A stretch of DNA of 64,000 nucleotides from Candidatus Pelagisphaera phototrophica (GTDB lineage Bacteria; Verrucomicrobiota; Verrucomicrobiia; Opitutales; Opitutaceae): assembly GCF_014529625.1 (NCBI RefSeq), contig NZ_CP076039.1, forward strand, positions 1,674,001-1,738,000. Reading direction: 5' to 3'. The notes under the pieces were generated by a model that made no database searches, was not told the DNA's origin, and saw nothing but the letters and a program-made list of their open reading frames with translations. This document shows positions 37,978 through 47,226 of this stretch, piece by piece. The stretch's first letter is position 1. Every line of letters starts with the position of its first letter. A program made the position numbers and the translations under genes.

Positions 37978-39309
37978 GTGAAGAAATTGACCATTCCACT
38001 AATAGTCCTCGTCGCAAATTTGGCTTTTGCTGAGCCGACGGATTTTGATCGGCGGTTGTTTCACGCTCCGCCCAAGCCCCTTTCGCCTGATGCGGTGACT
38101 GAAGACTGGCCGCGGTTTTTGGGTCCGCGGCATGATCTGCACTCCAGGGAAACCGAGTTGCTTAAGTCCTGGCCGGCGGACGGGCCTAATCGCGTCTGGG
38201 AAGTAGAGCGAGGAAACGGGCATGCGCCCGCGGTCGTCTCGGGCAACTACTTGGTCATGATCCATGAGTTGAATGGGAGTGAGACGATTGAATGCTTAGA
38301 GCCCGAAACCGGGAAGCAGCATTGGATACACGACTATCCAGTTGAATTGGGTTCCAGTTATGGAATTGCGGACGCGCCGCGTTCTGGACCGGTTATCCAT
38401 GGAGAGCTTGTTTTCACGGTTGGAGTGAGGGGTGACCTGATCTGTTTTGACTTGGAAAAAGGCAATGTGGTTTGGAGCAGGAATCTAGACGAAGTGTATG
38501 GACCGGCTCCGCTCTTTTTTGGTCGAGGAAGCTGTCCAGTGGTCCATGGGGAACAGCTGATCGTCAATATTGGGGGTCAGATGTGTGTCGCCAGTTTTCA
38601 CATAAGAACCGGAAAGTTGATCTGGAAAATGGAGCATGAATGGCATGCGAGTTATGCGTCGCCTGTTCCAGCGATGCTTCACGGTGAGGATCGGGTTCTC
38701 GTATTTGCGGGGGGGATGGTTCGTCCTCCTACAGGGGGACTGTTGAGTATCGATCCCGATACGGGGGCCCTAGACTCCGATTTTCCTTGGAGAGCTCGAA
38801 TGTATGCCTCGGTCAATGCCGCCTCACCCGTGGTCGTGGGTAACTCGGTCTTCATTACGGAGGGATACTCCGAAGGCGGGGCGCTAATCGATTTTGCACC
38901 GGATGGTTCTTCAACCCTTCGCTGGAAGGCGGATCGCTTTAGGGGTCAATTCACAACACCGATTGCCCATGAAGGTTATCTTTATGGTGTCGACGGTACT
39001 GCTGGCACGGAAGTGGTATGCTATGAGATAGCGTCAGGTCGCGAGATGTGGCGTGACGGGATTTATCTCAAGGACGCGCGGCTGGGAAGGGCCAGCCTGC
39101 TTCGGGTTGATGGCGCGTTCCTTTGTATTGGCGGACAGGGTACGTTGCTTTGGCTTGATCTAAATTCTACAGGGGCCAAAATCTTGGCGGAAACGCAGTT
39201 GTTTCAGGCCCCGGAGACATGGGGGGTGCCGACCGTGAATCGCGGCTTGCTCTTTGTGAACCAGAACGCCACGGGGTCGCGTCTGATTTGCTACGACTTG
39301 CGAAAGTAA
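37978..39309 (+). CDS. Secreted PQQ-like beta-propeller protein
   Basis: A 443-residue protein starting with GTG (MKKLTIPLIVLVANLAFAEP gives a good signal peptide). The entry W-P-R-F-L-G-P is followed by propeller blades such as ECLEPETGKQHWIHDYPVEL, GDLICFDLEKGNVVW, and ASFHIRTGKLIWKMEHEWHA. It is a paralogue of the proteins at 8010, 39628 and 44135, each with its own diverged first blade. No quinoprotein catalytic residues are evident. Followed at 319 bp by another propeller on the same strand, so the two may be co-regulated. Confidence 0.88.
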   Translation: MKKLTIPLIVLVANLAFAEPTDFDRRLFHAPPKPLSPDAVTEDWPRFLGPRHDLHSRETELLKSWPADGPNRVWEVERGNGHAPAVVSGNYLVMIHELNGSETIECLEPETGKQHWIHDYPVELGSSYGIADAPRSGPVIHGELVFTVGVRGDLICFDLEKGNVVWSRNLDEVYGPAPLFFGRGSCPVVHGEQLIVNIGGQMCVASFHIRTGKLIWKMEHEWHASYASPVPAMLHGEDRVLVFAGGMVRPPTGGLLSIDPDTGALDSDFPWRARMYASVNAASPVVVGNSVFITEGYSEGGALIDFAPDGSSTLRWKADRFRGQFTTPIAHEGYLYGVDGTAGTEVVCYEIASGREMWRDGIYLKDARLGRASLLRVDGAFLCIGGQGTLLWLDLNSTGAKILAETQLFQAPETWGVPTVNRGLLFVNQNATGSRLICYDLRK

Positions 39310-39627
39310 AAAGGCATCACTAGCCACAAGGGCAATATTTCTCGTTGGCGCCTAAATAGTAATCCTGAATTTCTTAAAACTTATTTGAATTGCCCACGCC
39401 CAACACTTTCCGGCCCCCAAGCACGGTAAAGGCAACGCCGCAGTTTTCAGTTCCGTGGAATTGGTCGGGTGGATGCTGAGTCACTGAGCCAGGTATAGGA
39501 TTCGGCTTCCTCTTATACGTTTCAGAGTGAATCGATACGACTGGTTTCGTCAAGTTTGGCTCTAGCTGGTGGGTTTTTCGTGACAAGTCTGGGAATCGCT
39601 TTAATTCTCTTTGCAGTCACATCTCCG

Positions 39628-40893
39628 ATGAAAAATTGCCCATTTCGATTAATCCTAAACGCGAGTGCACTGGTCCTTTGTTCCTTCAGTTTTGCCGATC
39701 CTGGGAGTGACGGTAATTGGCTATCTTGGCGAGGTCCCAGTGGTGATGGAGTTGCTGCGATGGGACAGAATATTCCGACTAAGTGGTCGGAAACGCAGCA
39801 TCTTAAGTGGAAGGCTCCGGTGCCGGGGCGGGGGCATTCCACGCCTATTGTTGTCGGCGATCGCATTTTCCTGACCACGGCCCGCGAAGAGGAGGAATCC
39901 CAATCCGTTCTCTGCTATTCATTTTCGACGGGAGACTTGATCTGGGAAAAAGTTCTTTTGGAGGGGCTTTTACCGGAAAAGATTCATCGAAAGAATACCC
40001 ATGCCTCGCCCAGCGTGGCGAGCGATGGAGACAAAATATTTGCTGTGTTCTTTTTGGCGGGAGATCGGCTTCGGCTTTTCTCACTGGATTTGAATGGGAA
40101 TGAATTGTGGCAGCTCGACGTAGGACGTTTCTACCCCGAGCAGTCATTTGGTTATGGAACGACTCCCCTTCTAGCCGCAGGGAATGTTATTGTTGCTGCC
40201 GAAAGCCAAGGAGAGGGATACATAGCCGCGTTTGACGCAAGCTCAGGCAAAGAAGTGTGGCGAACCATGCGTAAGGCGATACGATCGTCCCATGGATCGC
40301 CTGTTTTAGCCAACTTTGGAGGTGAAGATCAAATTGTCCTCAATGGAGCCGACCGGGTTGCCAGTTATGATCCGCAAACTGGACGCGAATTTTGGTCCGT
40401 GGAAGGCGGGGACCCCTTGATTGCCAATTCGGTGGTTTGGAAAGACGGGGTGGTCTTTGCGTCGGGAGGTTATCCGGGAAGAGAAACATGGGCCATTGAT
40501 GTAGCCAGCGGGAAAAGTATTTGGAGTTCGCAAGTAAAATGTTACGAGCAATCGATGCTCGTGGTGGGCGATTATTTGTATGGAGTTGCGGAAGGGGGAC
40601 TGGTTCATTGCTGGGATCCCAATTCAGGGGAGATCCTTTGGCGTGAACGGTTGCCCAAAGGTTCTGAGTGCGCATCTCCTGTATTGGCAAACGGATACAT
40701 CCTTCACGCTAACGAGGAGGGCAAGGTATTCGTGATCAAACCGAATTCGGAGAGGCTTGAGCTAGTTGCAGAAAACCAATTGGGGGAAGAGATATTCGCG
40801 TCTCCCGTTGTCTGCCGTGACCGGATTTTAATTCGTTCCGCCAGTTACAATGGCGAAGCCCGCAGTGAGACTCTGTATTCAATCGGTTTTTGA
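39628..40893 (+). CDS. Secreted PQQ-like beta-propeller protein
   Basis: A 421-residue protein. The ATG at 39628 (MKNCPFRLILNASALVLCSF) gives a clean signal peptide; the TTG at 39556 adds 24 residues with a second hydrophobic run and is less likely. After the entry W-L-S-W-R-G-P-S-G-D-G come blades with the cores LCYSFSTGDLIWEK, FSLDLNGNELWQLD, AFDASSGKEVWRTM, AIDVASGKSIWSS and HCWDPNSGEILWRE. That regularity indicates a complete propeller. The function is unknown. It ends shortly before a convergent sulfatase. Confidence 0.88.
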   Translation: MKNCPFRLILNASALVLCSFSFADPGSDGNWLSWRGPSGDGVAAMGQNIPTKWSETQHLKWKAPVPGRGHSTPIVVGDRIFLTTAREEEESQSVLCYSFSTGDLIWEKVLLEGLLPEKIHRKNTHASPSVASDGDKIFAVFFLAGDRLRLFSLDLNGNELWQLDVGRFYPEQSFGYGTTPLLAAGNVIVAAESQGEGYIAAFDASSGKEVWRTMRKAIRSSHGSPVLANFGGEDQIVLNGADRVASYDPQTGREFWSVEGGDPLIANSVVWKDGVVFASGGYPGRETWAIDVASGKSIWSSQVKCYEQSMLVVGDYLYGVAEGGLVHCWDPNSGEILWRERLPKGSECASPVLANGYILHANEEGKVFVIKPNSERLELVAENQLGEEIFASPVVCRDRILIRSASYNGEARSETLYSIGF

Positions 40894-40972
40894 ATACGGT
40901 ATTACAGTTTGGTCGCTGAAAAGAATTTGGAGTTGAATTACCCGCTGCCTAAGTCAACCTGGGTTTATTGTT

Positions 40973-42421
40973 TCACCCTGCCTGATCTAGCAGGTAGCTG
41001 GGTTCGATGTAGGGGTAGTCCGAGTCAAACTCAGTCAAGGGATGGGGGTTTTCCTCAATTGCATGAGGCCGCCTTTCGCTTCCAAGCTTGTTGCGCAACC
41101 CGTCACCGATCCGGTCACCCATGTCCTCCATGCGTTTTTTGAGGTCCTTCACGATGTCGGGATGTTGGGCGGCGACATTGTTCTGCTCCGAAAGGTCTTT
41201 TGACAAATTGAATAGTTCTGGCTTGGACGTATCGACATCTCGTCGTCCAGCGCTGGCGAATCGTAATTTCCAATCCCCTACACGAACTGCTTGAAGCTGA
41301 TCGACGAGATAGTAGAAAAAAGCATCGCAGGGGCTCTGGGCTCCGGGTTCCCCTCTCCAAATTGGGCTGACATCATGTCCGTCGCGGATGGGATCGTCGC
41401 TGAGGGGTTTTCCCAAGATAGCGGCGATAGTGGGGTAGAAGTCCATCGCAGTGACGAGCTCTTTGGAAACCGATCCCGCCTCGATTTGCCCGGGCCATTT
41501 CATGATACAAGGAACGCGCATGCCGCCCTCCCACGTTTGGCCTTTGGTGCCACGCAAGGCACCGTTGCTACCTCCGTGTTGGTCTACTCGGCTACCGTTG
41601 TCAGAAGTGAAAATAACGATAGTGTTATCCTCGAGGCCGAGGCGTTTCAATTCGGCAACTATGACCCCCGTGCTCCAGTCCACCGCGGCTACCGCGGCAC
41701 CGTAAATGCCATTGCGGGAAGCCTGGAGAAACGGGTCCATCACGTAGTGCGGCAGATGGACATGCATGTGAGCAAAATAAAGAAAGAAAGGATTCTCTTT
41801 GTTCTCACGAATAAAAGTCACGGCCTCCTCGGTATAGCTTTGAATTAAGGGGGCCTGTTTGGGCTGCTCGGCGATGACCTCCTCATTGCGCAAAAGGGGC
41901 AGAGGCGGGCTTTTCGGACGGCGAGGCATGATCGCCATATCATTACTGTAGGGGATCCCGTAATACGAATCGAATCCGTGCCGAGTGGGCAGGTGTTCCA
42001 ATTGGTCTCCCAAATGCCATTTCCCCACATGACTGGTCGCGTATCCCTGCCACTTCAAGTACTCTGGTAGCAAGAGCTCATTTGGATGGAGACCTTCGGC
42101 GAAGCCCGGAAACAGTACCCAGCTCGTGCGACTTTCCTTGAAGGCGTCAAATCCGACCCGACCAGGATACCCACCCGTCAGCAGGGCGGCCCGCGATGGT
42201 GTACAGACGGGACTGGCAGAATAATAGTCGGTAAAGCGCATGCCGTCCACGGCTAACTGATCCACGTGAGGCGTGTCGTTTTCATCCGAACCGTAGCACC
42301 CGAGGTCCCCGTATCCTAGATCGTCTACGTAGATTAATACAATGTTGGGCTTGCGCTCGCCTGCAGAACAAAGGGACGAAGGAACAAACAAAGCGAGGAG
42401 AATCAAGATGGCGTATGGCAT
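40973..42421 (-). CDS. Arylsulfatase A/GALNS-like sulfatase
   Basis: A 482-residue secreted sulfatase with a signal peptide (MPYAILILLALFVPSSLCSA), metal ligands in YVDDLGYGDLGCYG (Asp33, Asp34) and the formylglycine motif C-T-P-S-R (Cys73 to Arg77). The blocks GKWHLGDQ, PFFLYFAHMHVHLPHY, VIFTSDNGSRVDQHGGSNG and TWEGGMRVPCIMKWPG are typical of the arylsulfatase A and N-acetylgalactosamine-6-sulfatase group. It converges with the PQQ propeller at 39628 (79-bp gap). Complete and likely active. Confidence 0.94.
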   Translation of the reverse strand: MPYAILILLALFVPSSLCSAGERKPNIVLIYVDDLGYGDLGCYGSDENDTPHVDQLAVDGMRFTDYYSASPVCTPSRAALLTGGYPGRVGFDAFKESRTSWVLFPGFAEGLHPNELLLPEYLKWQGYATSHVGKWHLGDQLEHLPTRHGFDSYYGIPYSNDMAIMPRRPKSPPLPLLRNEEVIAEQPKQAPLIQSYTEEAVTFIRENKENPFFLYFAHMHVHLPHYVMDPFLQASRNGIYGAAVAAVDWSTGVIVAELKRLGLEDNTIVIFTSDNGSRVDQHGGSNGALRGTKGQTWEGGMRVPCIMKWPGQIEAGSVSKELVTAMDFYPTIAAILGKPLSDDPIRDGHDVSPIWRGEPGAQSPCDAFFYYLVDQLQAVRVGDWKLRFASAGRRDVDTSKPELFNLSKDLSEQNNVAAQHPDIVKDLKKRMEDMGDRIGDGLRNKLGSERRPHAIEENPHPLTEFDSDYPYIEPSYLLDQAG

Positions 42422-43042
42422 GGGCGTAGACTCACGCTTTTTCCGAGAATCGGCAAGTGTGCTTTTCAGTTAGCCTCGATAAACAAATATGGACGACTTG
42501 GGGCATTCAAGTCGGCCCTAGCTGGACAAATTGCCAGATGCCCTCAAACTCTACTTAGTTTAAAAATCGGAAAAAAAGTACCTTACTCGCTTCAGCTTGA
42601 GCCACCTAGGAATCATTGTATAAGAATAGGGTGCGACTAGTAAGTAGGGTTTAATGGTTGTTAGGGCTACTTGCCGTTCTGCTGAGATTGCGGTCCAAGC
42701 CTTAAGGATCCACAGCTGTTCGTTGATCCGCAACTGACCAAGGATAGTCAGCCTTACCTCAGAGACCACTCTGTGGTGTTTCTTTCAGTGCACACCATTC
42801 AAACTTTCTTCAGCTTTCATTCGATCGTGGTGTTGTTTGGGAATATGAAATTGGGAATGGTGAGGATTGAAAAGGGGGGGTTCTCGTTGACAGGTTAGCA
42901 AGTGTAGGTGCAGTGTGTTTTTTTGTCTGGCAAGGGAATTTGGACGTATGGGAAGATTATTGATGAGATAGTCTTCCAAAACCGCGATCGAAGAGTACTG
43001 ACCACAAGAAGGTTAAGACTGTGCTTGGGCAACGATCTACTC
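42422..43042. other. Gene-free stretch
   Basis: No coding frame is supported on either strand. A short hairpin (ACCACTCTGTGGT, near 42765-42778) is visible. The region holds the promoters for the divergent sulfatase and DoxX-like gene; I see no other structure. Confidence 0.35.
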
Positions 43043-43393
43043 ATGGCGAACGCTTTACTCTATTCCTGCAGCATACTCTCGGCTGTGTCCTTTTTGTGGT
43101 ACGCGATCGATTGCCTGACTACCGTACGAATGAAACTCGAATTTGAGCGGTATGGCCTTGATCGATACAGAATACTGACCGGCATCCTTCAAATTTGTGG
43201 AGTAATCGGCCTTTGGATCGGATACGTGGTTCCTGTAATCGGTGTTTTAGCTGCCTCAGGTCTCGCTATCCAGATGGTTCTAGCACTGTGCGTACGGATA
43301 AGGATTAAGGATGGGCTTCTGAGCTCGCTACCGGCGGTGTTCTATCTAATTCTTAACACAGGATTGGTCTACTTATATCTGCAGGGTGTTTGA
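43043..43393 (+). CDS. DoxX-like membrane protein
   Basis: A 116-residue protein with four hydrophobic segments (ALLYSCSILSAVSFLWYAI; ICGVIGLWIGYVVPVIGVLA; AIQMVLALCV; PAVFYLILNTGLVYLYL) and a loop FERYGLDRYRILTGILQICG, the pattern of the DoxX-like family. The ATG at 43043 is preferred to the longer frame at 42908, which adds 45 basic residues without family resemblance. DoxX-like proteins are four-helix inner-membrane proteins with poorly known roles. Its 3' end overlaps by 21 bp that of a convergent DoxX-like gene. Confidence 0.8.
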   Translation: MANALLYSCSILSAVSFLWYAIDCLTTVRMKLEFERYGLDRYRILTGILQICGVIGLWIGYVVPVIGVLAASGLAIQMVLALCVRIRIKDGLLSSLPAVFYLILNTGLVYLYLQGV

Positions 43394-43753
43394 ATAGAAG
43401 GCTAGGAACGCAGTAAGCAGCAAGATGGTGGCGGCAGGCATGGACTTCGCGGGCGGATCTTTAATTTTCATGTGCCAAGCAACCGCTCCGAGCATCAGGA
43501 AGGCTAGTACGAGCGAGGACGGAAGTACGGCTTGGGGAATGAATAGGCCAACGAGAAGGCCGATCGCGGCACTCACCTTTATAACACCCACCAAGGCAAC
43601 CGACCACGCTGGCAGTCCGTATGCGGCAAATTCTTCCGTCATGTTTATTGCTTGGCCGCCTCGGTAGGGAGAAGGTTTTTTAAACCTTAGCACCCAAACA
43701 TTGAGGATCCCTAGTCCCACTATTATCTGACACGCAATTGCTAAATATTCCAT
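43373..43753 (-). CDS. DoxX-family membrane protein
   Basis: A 126-residue protein with four hydrophobic segments and the DoxX-type layout: EYLAIACQIIVGLGILNVWV, then a EEFAAYGLPAWSVALVGVIK loop, IGLLVGLFIPQAVLPSSLVL and a final ILLLTAFLAFYS. It is on the opposite strand to the smaller DoxX-like gene, and the last 21 bp of both genes are shared (43373-43393). The loop (E/F)xxYGLxxxxxxxxGxIxxxxxxGLxxG is found in both proteins, suggesting that they are related and perhaps form one membrane complex. Confidence 0.82.
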   Translation of the reverse strand: MEYLAIACQIIVGLGILNVWVLRFKKPSPYRGGQAINMTEEFAAYGLPAWSVALVGVIKVSAAIGLLVGLFIPQAVLPSSLVLAFLMLGAVAWHMKIKDPPAKSMPAATILLLTAFLAFYSNTLQI

Positions 43754-44134
43754 GGCGATTAGTTTCTTTCAAAAGGTATTCGATGAGGTGAGTCGGGTTT
43801 TCCCGTCACAGAGTAGTTCTCCATTCAGAAAGAATACTGGAGGGTGCTCGCGAATAAGTCAAAGCTTTCAAAGCCCTCATAAAGATAGATTTTCAACGCT
43901 CGGGAATGAACAAAGGGCGACCCATCAGCCAATGGTGCGTCAATAAAATGCCTGCTTGATGGGCTAGCCGTTCTTTTGGAGCGTTCCGGTTGGCAGTTTG
44001 GTTAAAATACCGAACCCTTCTCTTTCGGCGGCTTCTAGGCTTGTACAGGGGCCATTGGGTCCTAGGGTTCCCATCCGATGAGAATACACTCCGTTTGGCG
44101 AGTCGTTTGCTTCTCGAGTTTGATCTGAATTTCG
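43754..44134. other. Gene-free stretch
   Basis: No supported gene. It holds the promoter regions of the DoxX-family gene (minus) and the PQQ propeller (plus). I see no repeat or strong hairpin. Confidence 0.35.
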
Positions 44135-45388
44135 ATGCAAAGAGTTGTTATCCCCTTTTTGGTCCTGCTGACCGTTTGGACGAATAGTCTGGCTTCAAAG
44201 ACGGAGGAGGTATTTTGGCCGGGCTGGTTGGGGCCGAATCGGGATGGCCAGGTAGATTATTTTGAGGCGCCTACTCAATGGCCGCAAGATTTGCAGAGGG
44301 TCTGGAGCAAGGAAGTTGGCGAGGGATCGAGTATGCCGATTGTGGTGGACGGTCGGGTCTATCAGCACGCTCGACAAAGTGGTGAAGAGGTGGTTTGGTG
44401 TTTAAGTTTGGATAGCGGCGAGGTGCTTTGGCGAAAAAGTGATCGTGTTCCGTATCAGATTTCCCATTTCGGCGAGCGTCATGGAGACGGTCCGCTTTCT
44501 AATCCAACTTATGCCAATGGACGCCTCTTCACGCTAAGCGTTACGGGGGTACTCTCTGCTTGGGCGGCGGACTCGGGCGAGCGACTTTGGCGGAGGGACT
44601 ATGCGGATCGTTATCTACATGCACACCCGAAATGGGGGCATTCTACTTCGCCGCTTGTGGACGGCGAGCAGGTTGTGGTGCATTTTGGGGGCGACGATGA
44701 CGGGGTACTGGTGGCACTTGACGTCGCAACGGGCGAGGAAGTTTGGACGGAAGGAGAGGACGGAGCCAGTCATGCTTCGCCCATCCTAGTCGAAATCGAC
44801 GGAGTGCACCAAATTGTGGAATGGAACGGCGATTCGGTGGTCGGGCTGGAGAGCCAGACGGGGCGTCGTTTGTGGTCTTACTTCTTGCCGCATCGCGGTT
44901 CTAACCAAAATTCCCCGACGCCGGTTCATTATCAGGGCTGCTTCATTGTCGGGGGCGAGAACCGAGGAATTCGCAGTCTGGAGCCGATTTTGGAAAACGG
45001 AAATTGGCGGGTAGAGGAAAAATGGCATCAGCGAAATGTCTCCCTCAACATGGCCAGCGCCATCCTGAGCGAAGGGAGCTTGTACGGATTGTCGCATTTC
45101 CGGCAGGGACAGTTTTTCCGGATGGATCCGATGACAGGGGAAGTTATCTGGACTGGTCTGTCGCGAATGGGTGAATACGCGACATTTTTGGCGATCACTG
45201 GGCATGTTGTTGTTCTTAGAGACGATGCTACTTTGGATGTTCTTGTAGCCGGTGAAAACGAGTATCGGCCGGCCGCATCTTTCGAGGTAGGGGAAAGCCC
45301 GACTTGGACCGCACCGGTGTTGTTGCAGAATGGGATCCTAGTTAAGGATCGGAGGAACCTTTATCGGTGGAAGTTCGCTAAGGATTAA
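44135..45388 (+). CDS. Secreted PQQ-like beta-propeller protein
   Basis: A 417-residue protein with a signal peptide (MQRVVIPFLVLLTVWTNSLA), entry motif W-P-G-W-L-G-P-N-R-D-G and propeller blades with cores CLSLDSGEVLWRKSD, AWAADSGERLWRRDY, ALDVATGEEVWTEG, GLESQTGRRLWSY and RMDPMTGEVIWTGL. The repeated A/G-x-x-x-x-T/S-G-E/R-x-x-W tryptophan-docking core is seen in nearly every blade. It is the fourth propeller in the window. A strong palindromic element follows its stop codon. Confidence 0.88.
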   Translation: MQRVVIPFLVLLTVWTNSLASKTEEVFWPGWLGPNRDGQVDYFEAPTQWPQDLQRVWSKEVGEGSSMPIVVDGRVYQHARQSGEEVVWCLSLDSGEVLWRKSDRVPYQISHFGERHGDGPLSNPTYANGRLFTLSVTGVLSAWAADSGERLWRRDYADRYLHAHPKWGHSTSPLVDGEQVVVHFGGDDDGVLVALDVATGEEVWTEGEDGASHASPILVEIDGVHQIVEWNGDSVVGLESQTGRRLWSYFLPHRGSNQNSPTPVHYQGCFIVGGENRGIRSLEPILENGNWRVEEKWHQRNVSLNMASAILSEGSLYGLSHFRQGQFFRMDPMTGEVIWTGLSRMGEYATFLAITGHVVVLRDDATLDVLVAGENEYRPAASFEVGESPTWTAPVLLQNGILVKDRRNLYRWKFAKD

Positions 45389-45848
45389 GACGAAAGGTTG
45401 AAGGTGTAGTACTGGATATTGAATCGGGGGTTCCTCTGCCACCTTGAGGCTCGCTTTACAGGAAGGGTTTGAAAAGCCAGCCTGCTGTAAATGAAGGCAG
45501 CTTTGTAAGAGCGTTGGGAAGTGGTAAGGCGGCGTTTCTAGATCTGACGCTACCGGTGGAAGACAATCGATAAAGGTTGTGCCACAGCATTTCCGCGGAC
45601 TTGTGGGGAGTTCCGAGCTAGGAGGTGGTTATCGACAATTTATGGGGCCGGCTTGTGGAAGTTTACGTCAGTGGATGAAAAACAGAGCCGATGGTCTAAA
45701 AACCGGTCGAACGGCGTTTTAACGACCGATTAGTGGACTGTGCAACTAGGGTAACCGGATTGAGGTTTTTTGGGATTTTGATACCCCAAAGGTTGGTCCT
45801 AACTACCTAATAAACTGACTAACGAATTTGGCAAAAATCCTGAGGTGT
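45389..45848. other. Gene-free stretch with structured element
   Basis: No coding frame is supported. It holds the palindrome at 45436-45500 and several short GC-rich inverted repeats. The sequence between 45500 and 45848 has no open frame and may contain an uncharacterised RNA or decayed gene. Confidence 0.35.
45436..45500. repeat. 65-bp palindromic element after a PQQ gene
   Basis: Outer arms CTGCC (45436-45440) and GGCAG (45496-45500) and inner arms TTTACAG (45455-45461) and CTGTAAA (45485-45491) are perfectly complementary and correctly nested. It starts 48 bp after the stop of the propeller gene and may act as a terminator or be a dispersed palindrome. Confidence 0.5.
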
Positions 45849-46055
45849 TTAGTCGCCGTCAGGTCTGGTCGCTCTTTCAAGCTCTTCTAGCTCGGCCTCT
45901 TCCGCGGCAATTCGGGCTTCCTCGGCGGCCTTCTCCTCGGCTTCCCTCGCCGCTCGGAGTTTTTCGGCTTTGGCTTCTTCGCGGGCCATGCGCTTTTCGC
46001 GTTTCTTCTGTTCACGCTCGAGGCGCTTGTAGTCTTTGCTAGGTGTCGATGCCAT
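45849..46055 (-). CDS. Small coiled-coil, highly charged protein
   Basis: A 68-residue protein composed almost entirely of Glu, Lys, Arg and Ala (KRLEREQKKREKRMAREEAK and on), predicted as one long amphipathic or single alpha helix; the last residues (RATRPDGD) are disordered. There is no signal peptide, so it should be cytoplasmic. I do not recognise a named family. The start is preceded by a plausible A/T-rich promoter stretch. Low-complexity composition makes shadow translation possible, but no better frame exists there. Confidence 0.6.
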   Translation of the reverse strand: MASTPSKDYKRLEREQKKREKRMAREEAKAEKLRAAREAEEKAAEEARIAAEEAELEELERATRPDGD

Positions 46056-46278
46056 TGTAACTAGGGTTGATAATATTCGTTTGGTGGATTCGCCAGTTGG
46101 GTAAAATCAGGCCCAAAATCTAAGCGAATCATAGCTGTAAACTTCAAACCCATAGAGGAGGCGGGGTGGGATCAAGTAAGAAAATGTTTCTTGAGTGCTT
46201 TCCGCTCTCGAATTTGCCCCCGCAAAAAGGGGATCTGTTAAAAGAGAAGGCTTTTTAACGGTTGCGGCAAATGGCTGC

Positions 46279-47070
46279 CTACCGATCCGGCCGCTTTTGG
46301 CGAAAGAGCCATGTCAGGAAATCTGTTTCTGGATCGCAATGGTCGCTGCTGAATTGAGTCGTTCCATTGTCGCCGCCTGGAATAATCTTTCCGGGAATGT
46401 TGTGTCTGTCGCCTTTGAATGTAGTGAACTTCATGTTTCCACCTAGTTGTTTCATTTCATTAAACAAATTGAGGTTTCGATCGTAGGGACAGGTGGGGTC
46501 TAGGTCTCCGTGAAAGGCCCAGATTGGGACGTTCTTAATCAGGGTGGCATCGATAAACGGTGCTGTATTCGTTAGGCCGGTACCAGCGGAAGGGGCTATG
46601 GCAGCAAAATAGTCGGGGTCAAGCTGAACAAGGATATTCGTGCCATGGCCACCCATGGAATGGCCCATCATGTAGATGCGAGCGGTGTCCACAGAGGGCA
46701 GTCCTGAGATGATCTGCTGTATCTTTTCAAGGTCTGACTTCTGATAAAGTTCGGTAACCTGTGGGGCGAGCACGTAGCAAGGATAGTTTCTGCGAACATC
46801 CTCATCTGCCAAATGCTGATTCCAAATCTTGAGCTGCCTCCGGTTGTCGGTACCTCTGCCTCCTCCGCCGTGCAGAGAAACGATAACCGGATATATGTGA
46901 CCGGGTTCGTAATCCAGTGGTTTCATTAAGCTATGAATCATGATGGCGTCATCTTGTGGCTCATACAAGTCGATCCAGTCGGTTTGAGTGGGTGTGTTGC
47001 TTTCCTGTGCGATGAGAGAGGTAGTGATAACTGCCGTAAACAGGTAAGAAGCGATTCTAAGTAAGTTCAT
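46279..47070 (-). CDS. Secreted alpha/beta-hydrolase (esterase, LpqC/PHB-depolymerase-like)
   Basis: A 263-residue protein with a signal peptide (MNLLRIASYLFTAVITTSLI-AQ). It has the oxyanion-hole motif H-G-G-G-G-R-G (67-73), the nucleophile elbow G-H-S-M-G (Ser138), an acid in FHGDLDPTCP (Asp191) and His223 in GDRHNIPGK. This complete triad fits the esterase/PHB-depolymerase-like group that includes feruloyl and acetylxylan esterases. It may remove ester groups from polysaccharides, consistent with the surrounding degradative genes. It stands alone, divergent from the lipoprotein at 47227. Confidence 0.88.
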   Translation of the reverse strand: MNLLRIASYLFTAVITTSLIAQESNTPTQTDWIDLYEPQDDAIMIHSLMKPLDYEPGHIYPVIVSLHGGGGRGTDNRRQLKIWNQHLADEDVRRNYPCYVLAPQVTELYQKSDLEKIQQIISGLPSVDTARIYMMGHSMGGHGTNILVQLDPDYFAAIAPSAGTGLTNTAPFIDATLIKNVPIWAFHGDLDPTCPYDRNLNLFNEMKQLGGNMKFTTFKGDRHNIPGKIIPGGDNGTTQFSSDHCDPETDFLTWLFRQKRPDR

Positions 47071-47226
47071 CTAATTTTGGGGATGGAGTGGCTACAAATC
47101 GGAAAAGAAGGAATGGGCGTAGCCCATTCTGCAAGGCAATATTTGTTTTTCTGGTGCTGCTTTTAGTTGCTCTTGATTTTAGAATTGTCTAACTACGGCC
47201 AATTGAGGAATTGTTTATTTGGAGAT

